A stretch of DNA of 18,868 nucleotides, taken from assembly GCA_016789785.1 (NCBI GenBank), contig JAEUQE010000187.1:1-18868 (forward strand). The letters are read 5' to 3'. Each line of letters starts with the position of its first letter. The first letter of the stretch is position 1. The DNA is from Bryobacterales bacterium. GTDB taxonomy: Bacteria; Acidobacteriota; Terriglobia; Bryobacterales; Bryobacteraceae. The notes under the pieces were generated by a model. The model worked only from the letters and a program-made list of their open reading frames with translations. It was not told the DNA's origin and did not search any database. This document shows positions 1 to 6,333 of the stretch, piece after piece. The position numbers and the translations under genes were made by a program.

Positions 1-1004
1 CCGCCACCAAGTTCCCCATTGGCTTGCTGCCGCTGGTCCACCCACCAGCGCGTGATCGCCTCCATGCGGTACTTCAACTTGCGTTGGGATGTGGCCCAGC
101 GCGGCGCTCCCGGTGGATCGGGTGGAATGCGGACACTCCACGGCACCGGCTGCACCGCGTTGCAGAAGTCGCCTGACGCCATACCGCGGCCGGTACTGGT
201 GGAGCGGCACGATGCGCTGACCATCTGCCGCGTGATGGGATGGCTGGGCATGCGCGCCATGAGTTCCTTGAGCAGATCGGCCGTTCGTGCGATGTCCTTG
301 GGCCGGTGATTCTCGGCTGCGACCCAGTAGGCCGCCCGTGCCTGGCCAAGCAGCCCCTCGTCTTGTGCCTTGCGATCGGCACTGAGCCGGAGCAGCGATG
401 CCACCTGGTCAATCTGGCTGTCGCGCAACGAAGCGCCGCGTTCGCCGATGCCGAAATATGGAGTGCGATAGAGATGCTGCAGACGCGCGAGCAGCGGCGG
501 CACTCGTTGCGATTCGAATTCCGCGGCCGGTGTCCAGCGGATCGCCGAGAAGAGGAAACCATCGGAGTCGGAACGAAGGGTCAGGGGACCTCGATCCACA
601 CGTGCCGCGAAAGCGATGGCTCGGCCGCGCCGGGGACTGAGACGATCGGGACCCGGGAAGCGTTCAAAGCGCCGGTCCACGGGCACTCCGGCGGCTTCGA
701 GTGTGAACGATGCTTCCGGCGGCTGTGGCTCCACGACATAGATCTCGACGATGTGCGGACCTTGCAGATTCCATTCGAAGGTGAGCGTTCCTTTCACGGC
801 AACTCCGCTGGCGAACGCGGGATCATCAAGGCTCGGGTCGACAAGACCCGCGGGTAGCGTCGGGCGCGAAGGCCCCATTGCCGCCGTGAGCCGCACTTCC
901 GGTGTGCTGGCTCTGCATTGCGATTTGGCGTCAGTGATGGCCGGCGCGAGGCAACCCGCGCCAAGCAGTGCGGGCAGAAACAGAAGAAGGAGAGCGGGCC
1001 ACAT
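1..1004 (-). CDS. Hypothetical exported protein, 5' part (truncated by window edge)
   Basis: The frame stays open from an ATG at 1004 to the window edge, giving 334 codons with no stop. The first ~20 residues are a strong signal sequence: MWP, a long Leu/Ala stretch, then LLGAGCLAP. The Cys follows Gly-Ala-Gly, so lipidation is possible, but the lipobox is imperfect because position -3 is Gly rather than Leu. Residues ~70-160 look like a beta-rich region (TFEWNLQGPHIVEIYVVEP and following), possibly a carbohydrate-binding-like fold. The rest appears helical and ends in a Trp-rich segment (ITRWWVDQRQQANGELGG) just before the edge. I do not recognise the family. The start is supported by the signal peptide and by a TATCAT hexamer six bases upstream. 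It lies 71 bp downstream of the photolyase operon on the same strand but appears to have its own promoter. The coding call is firm; the function is unknown. Confidence 0.75.
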   Translation of the reverse strand, partial: MWPALLLLFLPALLGAGCLAPAITDAKSQCRASTPEVRLTAAMGPSRPTLPAGLVDPSLDDPAFASGVAVKGTLTFEWNLQGPHIVEIYVVEPQPPEASFTLEAAGVPVDRRFERFPGPDRLSPRRGRAIAFAARVDRGPLTLRSDSDGFLFSAIRWTPAAEFESQRVPPLLARLQHLYRTPYFGIGERGASLRDSQIDQVASLLRLSADRKAQDEGLLGQARAAYWVAAENHRPKDIARTADLLKELMARMPSHPITRQMVSASCRSTSTGRGMASGDFCNAVQPVPWSVRIPPDPPGAPRWATSQRKLKYRMEAITRWWVDQRQQANGELGG

Positions 1005-1010
1005 GGCCGG

Positions 1011-1016
1011 ATGATA
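1011..1016 (-). promoter_or_regulatory. Putative -10 element (TATCAT), leaderless-type, for the exported protein
   Basis: Read on the minus strand, GATATCAT is followed by exactly six bases and then the ATG at 1004. A -10 box at this distance places the transcript start at or next to the A of ATG, so the mRNA would be leaderless. No Shine-Dalgarno sequence is present and no convincing -35 box is visible. The same spacing occurs before the genes at 4741 and 10155. Confidence 0.45.
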
Positions 1017-1075
1017 TCGCGAGTGAGGGGAGGGAAGGCGGCTGAACGAGTGCTACCCGGCCAGATAGGCGCCTG

Positions 1076-2539
1076 TCACGCCCGCTTCTGTGCGCTTCGC
1101 TGTCGCGAGGAACCCTTGCGGCTACCGTGCTTCGCCGCGACCTCTCGCGACTCGGCCCGCACTTCCACGCTGCGCCGGAATTGCGATAAGCGTTGCCGCG
1201 CGGCACGCACCGCCGTCTGATGATCCACTACAGGATGCGGATATGCGTTCATGCGCGAGGCGAATTTCCAGGGCTCGGCGATATACTCCGCAGGCATGTC
1301 ACGAAGTTCCGGTAGCCAGCGGCGCACAAACACTCCCGCCGGATCATGATCCAGCAACTGCTTCGACGGGTTGTAAATGCGCAGTGTGTTGATTCCCGTT
1401 GTGCCCGATTGCATCTGCGATTGACTCCAATGAATCCCAGGTTCGTAGTCGACGAACATGCGAGCCAGATGCAAACCCGGCTCACGCCAGTGCAGCCAAA
1501 GGTGATAGGCGGCGAACGACATCAGCATCGCACGCATCCGGAAGTTGATCCAGCCCGTCTCATGCAGACAACGCATGCACGCATCCACCATCGGATATCC
1601 GGTTCGGCCTTCGCGCCATGCATCCAACCAGTCCCTCCGAAACTCGTTCTCACGCATTCCGTCGAACGCACGAACGAAGTTCTGATGCTCAATCGCAGGC
1701 TCGTCTTCCAACTTCTGCATGAAGTGGCAGCGCCAGTGTAGCCGGCCATCGAAGGCTCGCAATGCGCGCTTCACCTGGGAGTCAGTCGTGAAGGCGATCT
1801 GCTTCCGCAAAGCCTGCACTACTTGTCGTGTGGAGATTGTTCCATAGGCCAGATGCGAGCTCAGCCGGGAACAACTCTCAAACGCGGTGACTGGGGACGA
1901 CATTTCCATGTGGTACCGGCTTCCCCTGCCAGCGAGGAAGGACTCGAGAAGTGTGTGTGCGGCAGCTTCTCCTCCGCGCTGCGCAAGATGTTTGCGATCC
2001 GCGCCGAGGCCCAACTCCGCGTGCGAGGGCAGATGTCCGGGATCGATTGCTATGGGCTGTAGGATCGATGGCGTGACTGCGATTGGGGCCGACATGCGCT
2101 GTTCCCAACGTTTGGACCATCCATCGCGAGAGCCCAGACGGCGCACCACGCCGTTCGATGGCGATTCGCGAAAGGCGACGCCGCTGGCTCGCGCCCATTC
2201 GAGAACAGCACGATCGCGCGCATAGGTGACCGCATTGCCCGTCTCTTCATGAGCCCAGATGGTGTCAACGCAATGCCGTTCGTGAAGTGCCCGGAAGATG
2301 TCCACTGCTTCGCCCACACGCACCACCAAAGGTGCGCCGAGCTTTGCCAGAGCGTCCCGCAAGTCTTCGAGTGAACGGCGAAGGAAGGTCCAATGGCAGG
2401 GATCGAAATCCGGTGACTCAAGGACTGAGGGCTCGATGATGTAGAGCGGCAGGACCTGGCCGTGCGCCGATGCCTCTAGCAACGGTTGATGATCGCGCAC
2501 GCGCAGATCACGCTTGAACCAAACCAGTTGCACACTCAT
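1076..2539 (-). CDS. Full-length cryptochrome/photolyase family protein with atypical active site
   Basis: This 487-residue FAD flavoprotein has the two-domain cryptochrome/photolyase layout. An alpha/beta antenna-type domain spans residues 1-~130 (opening MSVQLVWFKRDLRVRDH), and an all-helical FAD-binding domain spans ~200-450. Family motifs include SRLSSHLAYGTIS, EGRTGYPMVDACMR and RRWLPELRDMP. In a by-eye alignment to E. coli class I photolyase, D364 (D372), R336 (R344), W351 (W359) and W269 (W277) are kept. H370 replaces N378, S374 replaces W382, M376 replaces W384, F333 replaces N341 and R266 replaces E274. The GIHWSQSQMQSG segment marks a divergent subfamily, so neither light-driven CPD repair nor a signalling role can be assumed. 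The C-terminal tail (~455-487) is basic and probably disordered. It is the last gene of the operon; its ATG overlaps the previous stop as ATGA. Confidence 0.9.
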   Translation of the reverse strand: MSVQLVWFKRDLRVRDHQPLLEASAHGQVLPLYIIEPSVLESPDFDPCHWTFLRRSLEDLRDALAKLGAPLVVRVGEAVDIFRALHERHCVDTIWAHEETGNAVTYARDRAVLEWARASGVAFRESPSNGVVRRLGSRDGWSKRWEQRMSAPIAVTPSILQPIAIDPGHLPSHAELGLGADRKHLAQRGGEAAAHTLLESFLAGRGSRYHMEMSSPVTAFESCSRLSSHLAYGTISTRQVVQALRKQIAFTTDSQVKRALRAFDGRLHWRCHFMQKLEDEPAIEHQNFVRAFDGMRENEFRRDWLDAWREGRTGYPMVDACMRCLHETGWINFRMRAMLMSFAAYHLWLHWREPGLHLARMFVDYEPGIHWSQSQMQSGTTGINTLRIYNPSKQLLDHDPAGVFVRRWLPELRDMPAEYIAEPWKFASRMNAYPHPVVDHQTAVRAARQRLSQFRRSVEVRAESREVAAKHGSRKGSSRQRSAQKRA

Positions 2540-2952
2540 TGCGGGAAGAGCTTCACTTGCGCCTTCTGCCAGTAGCGTGAGAATCGGCGTAAGTCAACAG
2601 GTCCATGCAGATCGACGAACGGGACGTCCTCCACTACTTCCACGAACGTGCGCTTCTTCAGCGATTCGACGATGGCCTGAATGCGCGGGTCGGGCGATTC
2701 AGCCGTGACGATCGAGTTGCACGCGTGCTGCTTCATCGCTGCCAGCAATTGCTCCACCGTGTCCCCGCGAAGGATGTCCACTGGGAGTTCCAACAGGCAC
2801 TCATAGAGAAAGGCGACGCGCTTCAGTGTCCACTCATCCTCTTGCAACTGACGGTCGTCAAACACGAACACGGCGGGCGAGTTCGGGTGAGGGGCCCAGA
2901 ACGGTGCATCCCGGCGCATGCAATCCGCATGCACCCACACAAGCGGCTTCAT
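2536..2952 (-). CDS. Stand-alone photolyase N-terminal (antenna-type) domain protein
   Basis: This 138-residue protein resembles only the N-terminal alpha/beta domain of DNA photolyases. It opens with a beta strand ([15 protein letters not shown]), followed by AVFVFDDRQL, WTLKRVAFLYECLLEL, a GDTVEQLLAAM segment, and alternating strands and helices. The FAD-binding helical domain is absent, and the natural stop is followed at once by the next gene. Both ends are ATGA overlaps: its ATG with the stop of the FAD-domain gene, and its TGA with the ATG of the full-length homologue. The protein is therefore designed as a separate chain rather than a decayed fragment. The likely role is to complete the photolyase fold with the product of 2949-3743 and perhaps hold an antenna cofactor. 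That pairing is inferred from gene order and missing domains, not shown by the sequence. Confidence 0.8.
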   Translation of the reverse strand: MKPLVWVHADCMRRDAPFWAPHPNSPAVFVFDDRQLQEDEWTLKRVAFLYECLLELPVDILRGDTVEQLLAAMKQHACNSIVTAESPDPRIQAIVESLKKRTFVEVVEDVPFVDLHGPVDLRRFSRYWQKAQVKLFPQ

Positions 2953-3743
2953 CTTGCCACCTCAATACGAAACAGGCGTTTGCTGAGATCCTCATAGCTC
3001 CCCTCGAATTCGCAATGGCCGCGTTGCGCGCACACCTGACAATATCGTCCGTTCGTGTACTTCTCAAGATTTTCACGGTTGAAGAAGTACGGCTTGTGCG
3101 AAAACGTGGACGCAACCCATTGCCAGGACAAGTTGTTCGACGCCGGATCCCCATCCAGCAGGTGTTTCAGAAACCAGCGCGCACCTGCTTGCCACTTCAC
3201 CCTGCGCCAGTGCACCACATAGGCCGCCACCCACATCCTGGCGTGGTTGTGCAGATAACCGGTCTTCGCAAGTTCCGTGGCGAATGCATCCATGCATGCC
3301 AATCCCGTGCGAGCGCTTTCAACGTCATCGGGCATCGTCTCTCGGTAAGCCGATGCAGGCAGCCCGGTCTTGTAAGGCTCGCGATCCGTCCACACTCCCG
3401 CACCCCATTGGCGGTATAGCCGTTGCCAGTAGTCGCGCCAAGCGAGTTCAGCAATGAACTTCGAGGCGTGCAACCGATTCGATGCTTGTGAGAACGCGTA
3501 GTCGCGGACACGCGCAAGTGTAAGTACACCATGACGGATGAAGGGTGAGAGCCGCGAAACCAGCCCATCGAGATAGTTGCGAGTGAATCCATAACGCGCC
3601 GGTTCGATCTTGGAAAGAGCCGATTCAGCCGAGGCCACGCCACCACGGACCGGACTGATTTGATCACCACGCTCCGCCGCGTCAGGAAACTGGGTGCGCA
3701 AATAGGCGAGCAACTCGTCGCGCGACACGAAGTCTCGCCTCAT
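2949..3743 (-). CDS. Stand-alone photolyase FAD-binding (catalytic) domain protein
   Basis: This 264-residue protein equals the C-terminal helical FAD domain of class I photolyases and lacks the N-terminal domain. Motifs in order: [14 protein letters not shown] (FAD pocket, ~63-76), [14 protein letters not shown] (~96-109), [15 protein letters not shown] (~161-175) and [16 protein letters not shown] (~194-209). By eye against E. coli photolyase, the CPD and FAD contacts are kept: E99 (E274), W102 (W277), N166 (N341), M170 (M345), N203 (N378), W207 (W382), W209 (W384) and W184 (W359). An extra C-terminal tail carries C235, C238 and C244 (CxxCx5C) followed by [11 protein letters not shown]. The chosen ATG at 3743 overlaps the TGA of the DUF2256 gene as ATGA. 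An upstream in-frame start at 3854 would lie inside DUF2256 and adds only residues without photolyase character. Photorepair is likely but unproven. Confidence 0.85.
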   Translation of the reverse strand: MRRDFVSRDELLAYLRTQFPDAAERGDQISPVRGGVASAESALSKIEPARYGFTRNYLDGLVSRLSPFIRHGVLTLARVRDYAFSQASNRLHASKFIAELAWRDYWQRLYRQWGAGVWTDREPYKTGLPASAYRETMPDDVESARTGLACMDAFATELAKTGYLHNHARMWVAAYVVHWRRVKWQAGARWFLKHLLDGDPASNNLSWQWVASTFSHKPYFFNRENLEKYTNGRYCQVCAQRGHCEFEGSYEDLSKRLFRIEVAR

Positions 3744-3901
3744 CGTTGTGGCTTCTGCGAGTTCTTGCTCCGGTTCCGGCATCGATCGCTGCAGTACTTC
3801 ACCTGGTCCCAATCGCGTTCCCGCTTCTTCCTCCATACGAATGGCCGCTGGCAAACCGGACAGGTCTTTTCGGGAAGATGCTGTTTCTTCACGCCACGCA
3901 C
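3740..3901 (-). CDS. DUF2256 zinc-ribbon-like small protein
   Basis: This short basic protein has the DUF2256 pattern: [20 protein letters not shown], then [10 protein letters not shown]. The four cysteines (CxxC ... CxxxC) are typical of a zinc-binding knuckle. DUF2256 proteins are often encoded next to photolyase genes; their biochemical role is not known to me. The start is uncertain. GTG at 3901 gives 53 residues, lies just after the SDR stop (3909-3911) and has AAGGG about 11 bases upstream. GTG at 3892 is an alternative. The ATG at 3949 would extend it by 16 residues into the SDR gene, where the extra residues do not look like the family. Its TGA overlaps the ATG of the FAD-domain gene, so the two are probably translationally coupled. 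Confidence 0.8.
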   Translation of the reverse strand: MRGVKKQHLPEKTCPVCQRPFVWRKKRERDWDQVKYCSDRCRNRSKNSQKPQR

Positions 3902-3908
3902 GATGGAA

Positions 3909-4625
3909 TCAACCCTTGCTCCGGACGGTTCCCAACCCGCCGTCGACACCGATCACCTGACCGGTGATCCAGGAGTTCTCCGGATCGAGTAGCCATGCAA
4001 TCACGCCTGCGACCTCTTCCGGTCTGCCGATCCGGCCCAGCGCGTGCATTGCCTTCGACATGTTCAATGCCGCGGTGTTCGACGTGATGCGTGAGGCGAG
4101 CGGGGTATCGACCAGTCCCGGTGCGACGCAGTTTACTCGGATGTTCCGCGGGCCATAGGTGGCCGCGGCTGACAGCGTAAGCCCGATCACGCCAGCTTTC
4201 GCCGCGGCAATCGCTTCATGATTCGGCAAGCCGGTACGCGCGGCTGCCGTGGAGCAAAGCACAATGGAGCCCCCAGTCGTGCTCATCGCTTTCACGGCCG
4301 CGCGGACGGCCCCGTAGGCTGTGGTCAGATTGGTTTCCATCGTTTCGCGCCACTCGGCGGCGGTAGTGAGATGAGCCGGCTTCAACAGAATGGAACCCGC
4401 GCAGTTCACCAGACCATCAATGGGGCCGAAGGATGCCACCACTGTCTCCACTGCATCCGGGTCCCGTGCGTCAACCACTCGCGTGGCTGCTCCGGTTGCG
4501 GACGCGATCTCCGACAGCGTATCTTGCGTGCGCCCGCAGAGCAAAAGCTCAATCCCTTTTGCCGCCAGTTTCCGCGCCAGGGCGGATCCGATGCCGCCCG
4601 CTCCGCCGATCACGACAATTCTCAC
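3909..4625 (-). CDS. SDR-family protein lacking the catalytic tyrosine
   Basis: This 238-residue Rossmann-fold protein is of classical short-chain dehydrogenase/reductase length. The dinucleotide motif GGAGGIG is at residues 7-13, VNCAGS at ~73-78, and the C-terminal [12 protein letters not shown] and [11 protein letters not shown] elements are present. The catalytic YxxxK reads IAAAK (I139 to K143), so the tyrosine that normally protonates or deprotonates the substrate is replaced by isoleucine. The Ser region (CST, ~124-126) is intact. It may bind NAD(P) without normal SDR catalysis, or act on a different substrate. The start is GTG at 4625, right before the Rossmann strand, with no Shine-Dalgarno. 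It is the first gene of the photolyase operon, and SDR genes do accompany photolyases elsewhere. The family call is firm; the activity is unknown. Confidence 0.88.
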   Translation of the reverse strand: MRIVVIGGAGGIGSALARKLAAKGIELLLCGRTQDTLSEIASATGAATRVVDARDPDAVETVVASFGPIDGLVNCAGSILLKPAHLTTAAEWRETMETNLTTAYGAVRAAVKAMSTTGGSIVLCSTAAARTGLPNHEAIAAAKAGVIGLTLSAAATYGPRNIRVNCVAPGLVDTPLASRITSNTAALNMSKAMHALGRIGRPEEVAGVIAWLLDPENSWITGQVIGVDGGLGTVRSKG

Positions 4626-4740
4626 GCGTTTGAAGATGCTCGCAAGGTTCCACTGGCGCTAAAAAGCATCAACCCTCGCGGATTCGCGATGCGTGGGATG
4701 GAAGAATGCCGCGACACTTCGCCGAACGCATCATTCTCTT
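4626..4740. promoter_or_regulatory. Divergent intergenic region between the two photolyase transcription units
   Basis: These 115 bp must hold the promoters for the minus-strand SDR-to-photolyase operon and the plus-strand FeS photolyase. On the minus strand, TTGATG (4667-4672 complement) is a possible -35 box, with a poor AACCTT hexamer 17 bases further on. GATGCT (4635-4640) and AGCATC (4665-4670) form a 6-bp inverted repeat with a 24-base spacer. A CGCG-N4-CGCG element lies near 4677-4688. No light-responsive regulator gene such as LitR, CarH or an ECF/anti-sigma pair is present in the window. The region is certain; the individual elements are suggestions. Confidence 0.4.
4729..4734 (+). 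promoter_or_regulatory. Putative -10-like hexamer (CATCAT), leaderless-type, for the FeS photolyase
   Basis: CATCAT ends exactly six bases before the ATG at 4741, the same geometry as the TATCAT boxes at 1011-1016 and 10143-10148. No Shine-Dalgarno sequence precedes the ATG. The first base departs from the TANNNT consensus, and no -35 is evident. Confidence 0.35.
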
Positions 4741-6273
4741 ATGCCCGAACGAAGCCTGATTGTTATTCTCGGAGATCAACTCGACCTCGACTCCGCGGCG
4801 TTCGATCACATGACGCCCGATGCCGCCATCGTGTGGATGGCGGAAGCTGCCGCGGAGTCGACGCATGTGTGGAGCCACAAAGCTCGCACAGTGTTGTTCC
4901 TTTCCGCGATGCGTCATTTCGCGGAAGCCTTGCAGGACCGGGGCTGGAACGTCGATTATCGCACCCTCGACGACCCCACGAACACCCAGACTTTGGGCAG
5001 CGAACTTCAGCGCGCGATTCGCCAGCACCAGCCAGACCGCATCGTGATGGTACAGCCGGGCGACTATCGCGTGCGGGAGGAGATTCAGACAGCGGCGGTG
5101 CAGGAGCAGTGCCCGATTGAAATCCGGGAAGACCGCCATTTCCTGTGCCCGCTTCCATGGTTCCGCGAGTACGCCAGCGGACGCAAGCAACTGCGGCTCG
5201 AGTTCTTCTATCGTGAGATGCGTCGCATGCATGGTGTGTTGATGCAGGGCTCGGAGCCAATGGGCGGGCAATGGAACTTCGATGCGGCGAATCGTGAAGC
5301 GTTCTCGAAATCGGGACCGCCGCCCTTCGCAAATCCAATTGCGTTTGCGCCTGATGAAACCACGCGACAGGTGATGCACTTGGTGGAGGAACGCTTCGCC
5401 GGGCACCCCGGTAGCCTTGCAAACTTCGATTTTCCGGTAACCCACCAGCAGGCGGAACTGGCACTTGCCGACTTCATCCAGCACCGGCTGCCGCACTTCG
5501 GCCGCTATCAGGATGCGATGTGGTCGCGCGAGCCATACCTGTTTCACTCCCGTCTTTCTGCGGCGATGAACCTGAAGCTGCTGTCTCCTCGAAAGGTGAT
5601 CGAAGCCGCGGAAGCCGCCACGCAAAAGGGGCATGCATCGATTGAATCCGTTGAGGGCTTCATCCGGCAGATCCTCGGATGGCGCGAGTATGTGCGCGGC
5701 ATCTACTGGACCTTCATGCCGGAGTACGCCGCCGGAAACGCGCTGGAGGCGAATACTCCGCTGCCCGCGTTCTACTGGACCGGCGAGACCGAATACCGCT
5801 GCCTCGCGGACACGATTCAGCAGACTCTGGAGTATGGCTTCGCTCACCACATTCAGCGATTGATGGTTACTGGTCTGTACGCTCTGTTGCTCGGCGTGTC
5901 GCCAAGGGAAATCCACGAGTGGTATCTGGCGGTCTACGTGGACGCCGTGGAGTGGGTGGAATTGCCGAACGTCATTGGAATGTCGCAGTTCGCGGATGGC
6001 GGGCTGATGGCATCGAAGCCCTATGCCGCCACCGGCAAGTACATCCAGCGCATGAGCAACTACTGTTCGAGCTGCCGGTTCAATCCGGCGGAGGCCACTG
6101 GACCGAATGCCTGCCCGTTCACCACGCTTTACTGGGATTTCCTGATGCGAAACGAAGAACGGCTTCGCAAGATCCCGCGAATGGAGTTGCAACTTCGCAA
6201 CCTGGTGCGGCTGGCGCCCGCCCGCCGGGAGGAGATCGCGCGTCATGCCCTGGCGCTGAAGCAAGTTCAATAA
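4741..6273 (+). CDS. Iron-sulfur bacterial cryptochrome/photolyase (FeS-BCP, PhrB-type)
   Basis: This 510-residue protein matches the length and motifs of the prokaryotic (6-4) photolyase/cryptochrome family typified by Agrobacterium PhrB. It opens with LIVILGDQLDLDSAAF, the usual N-terminal strand. A later GWREYVRGIYWTFMPEYA segment is a family hallmark. The four [4Fe-4S] cysteines are present: C354, C442, C445 and C458. Their spacing equals that recalled for PhrB (350, 438, 441, 454). AHHIQRLMV places H369-H370 fifteen and sixteen residues after the first Cys, as in PhrB, where the second His is the catalytic candidate. Expected role: blue/UV-light repair of (6-4) photoproducts, or photoreception, using FAD and a lumazine-type antenna. 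ATG at 4741 is chosen over the in-frame 4693 because the protein motif begins there and CATCAT sits at leaderless distance. It is divergent from the photolyase operon. Confidence 0.92.
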   Translation: MPERSLIVILGDQLDLDSAAFDHMTPDAAIVWMAEAAAESTHVWSHKARTVLFLSAMRHFAEALQDRGWNVDYRTLDDPTNTQTLGSELQRAIRQHQPDRIVMVQPGDYRVREEIQTAAVQEQCPIEIREDRHFLCPLPWFREYASGRKQLRLEFFYREMRRMHGVLMQGSEPMGGQWNFDAANREAFSKSGPPPFANPIAFAPDETTRQVMHLVEERFAGHPGSLANFDFPVTHQQAELALADFIQHRLPHFGRYQDAMWSREPYLFHSRLSAAMNLKLLSPRKVIEAAEAATQKGHASIESVEGFIRQILGWREYVRGIYWTFMPEYAAGNALEANTPLPAFYWTGETEYRCLADTIQQTLEYGFAHHIQRLMVTGLYALLLGVSPREIHEWYLAVYVDAVEWVELPNVIGMSQFADGGLMASKPYAATGKYIQRMSNYCSSCRFNPAEATGPNACPFTTLYWDFLMRNEERLRKIPRMELQLRNLVRLAPARREEIARHALALKQVQ

Positions 6274-6311
6274 CACCAACCGGCCCCCCCGCGCAATGCG
6301 TGGAGATCGCG

Positions 6312-6317
6312 TAGAAT
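6312..6317 (+). promoter_or_regulatory. Possible -10 element (TAGAAT) before the TonB-dependent receptor
   Basis: TAGAAT lies 16 bases before the ATG at 6334 and would leave a 5' leader of about 9-10 bases. No Shine-Dalgarno sequence is visible and there is no good -35 box. A GAATTG direct repeat (6314 and 6323, nine bases apart) overlaps it. The call is weak. Confidence 0.3.
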
Positions 6318-6333
6318 TGTACGAATTGCTTCT

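Noticed and set aside
240..857. Plus-strand open frame of 205 codons near the left edge
   Set aside because: It is antisense to the open frame that runs from 1004 to the window edge, which has a signal peptide and continuous protein-like composition. The plus-strand frame has neither.
1005..1075. Rho-independent terminator after the photolyase operon
   Set aside because: GC-rich inverted bases (GGCGCC) occur, but no stem followed by a T-run is visible on the minus strand.
3744..3854. N-terminal extension of the photolyase FAD half to ATG 3854
   Set aside because: It lies wholly inside the DUF2256 gene and adds residues without photolyase similarity. The ATGA overlap at 3740-3743 gives a better start.
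6284..6290. Run of seven C bases between the FeS photolyase and the receptor
   Set aside because: Non-coding, short and not near a start codon; no evidence for phase variation or a regulatory role.
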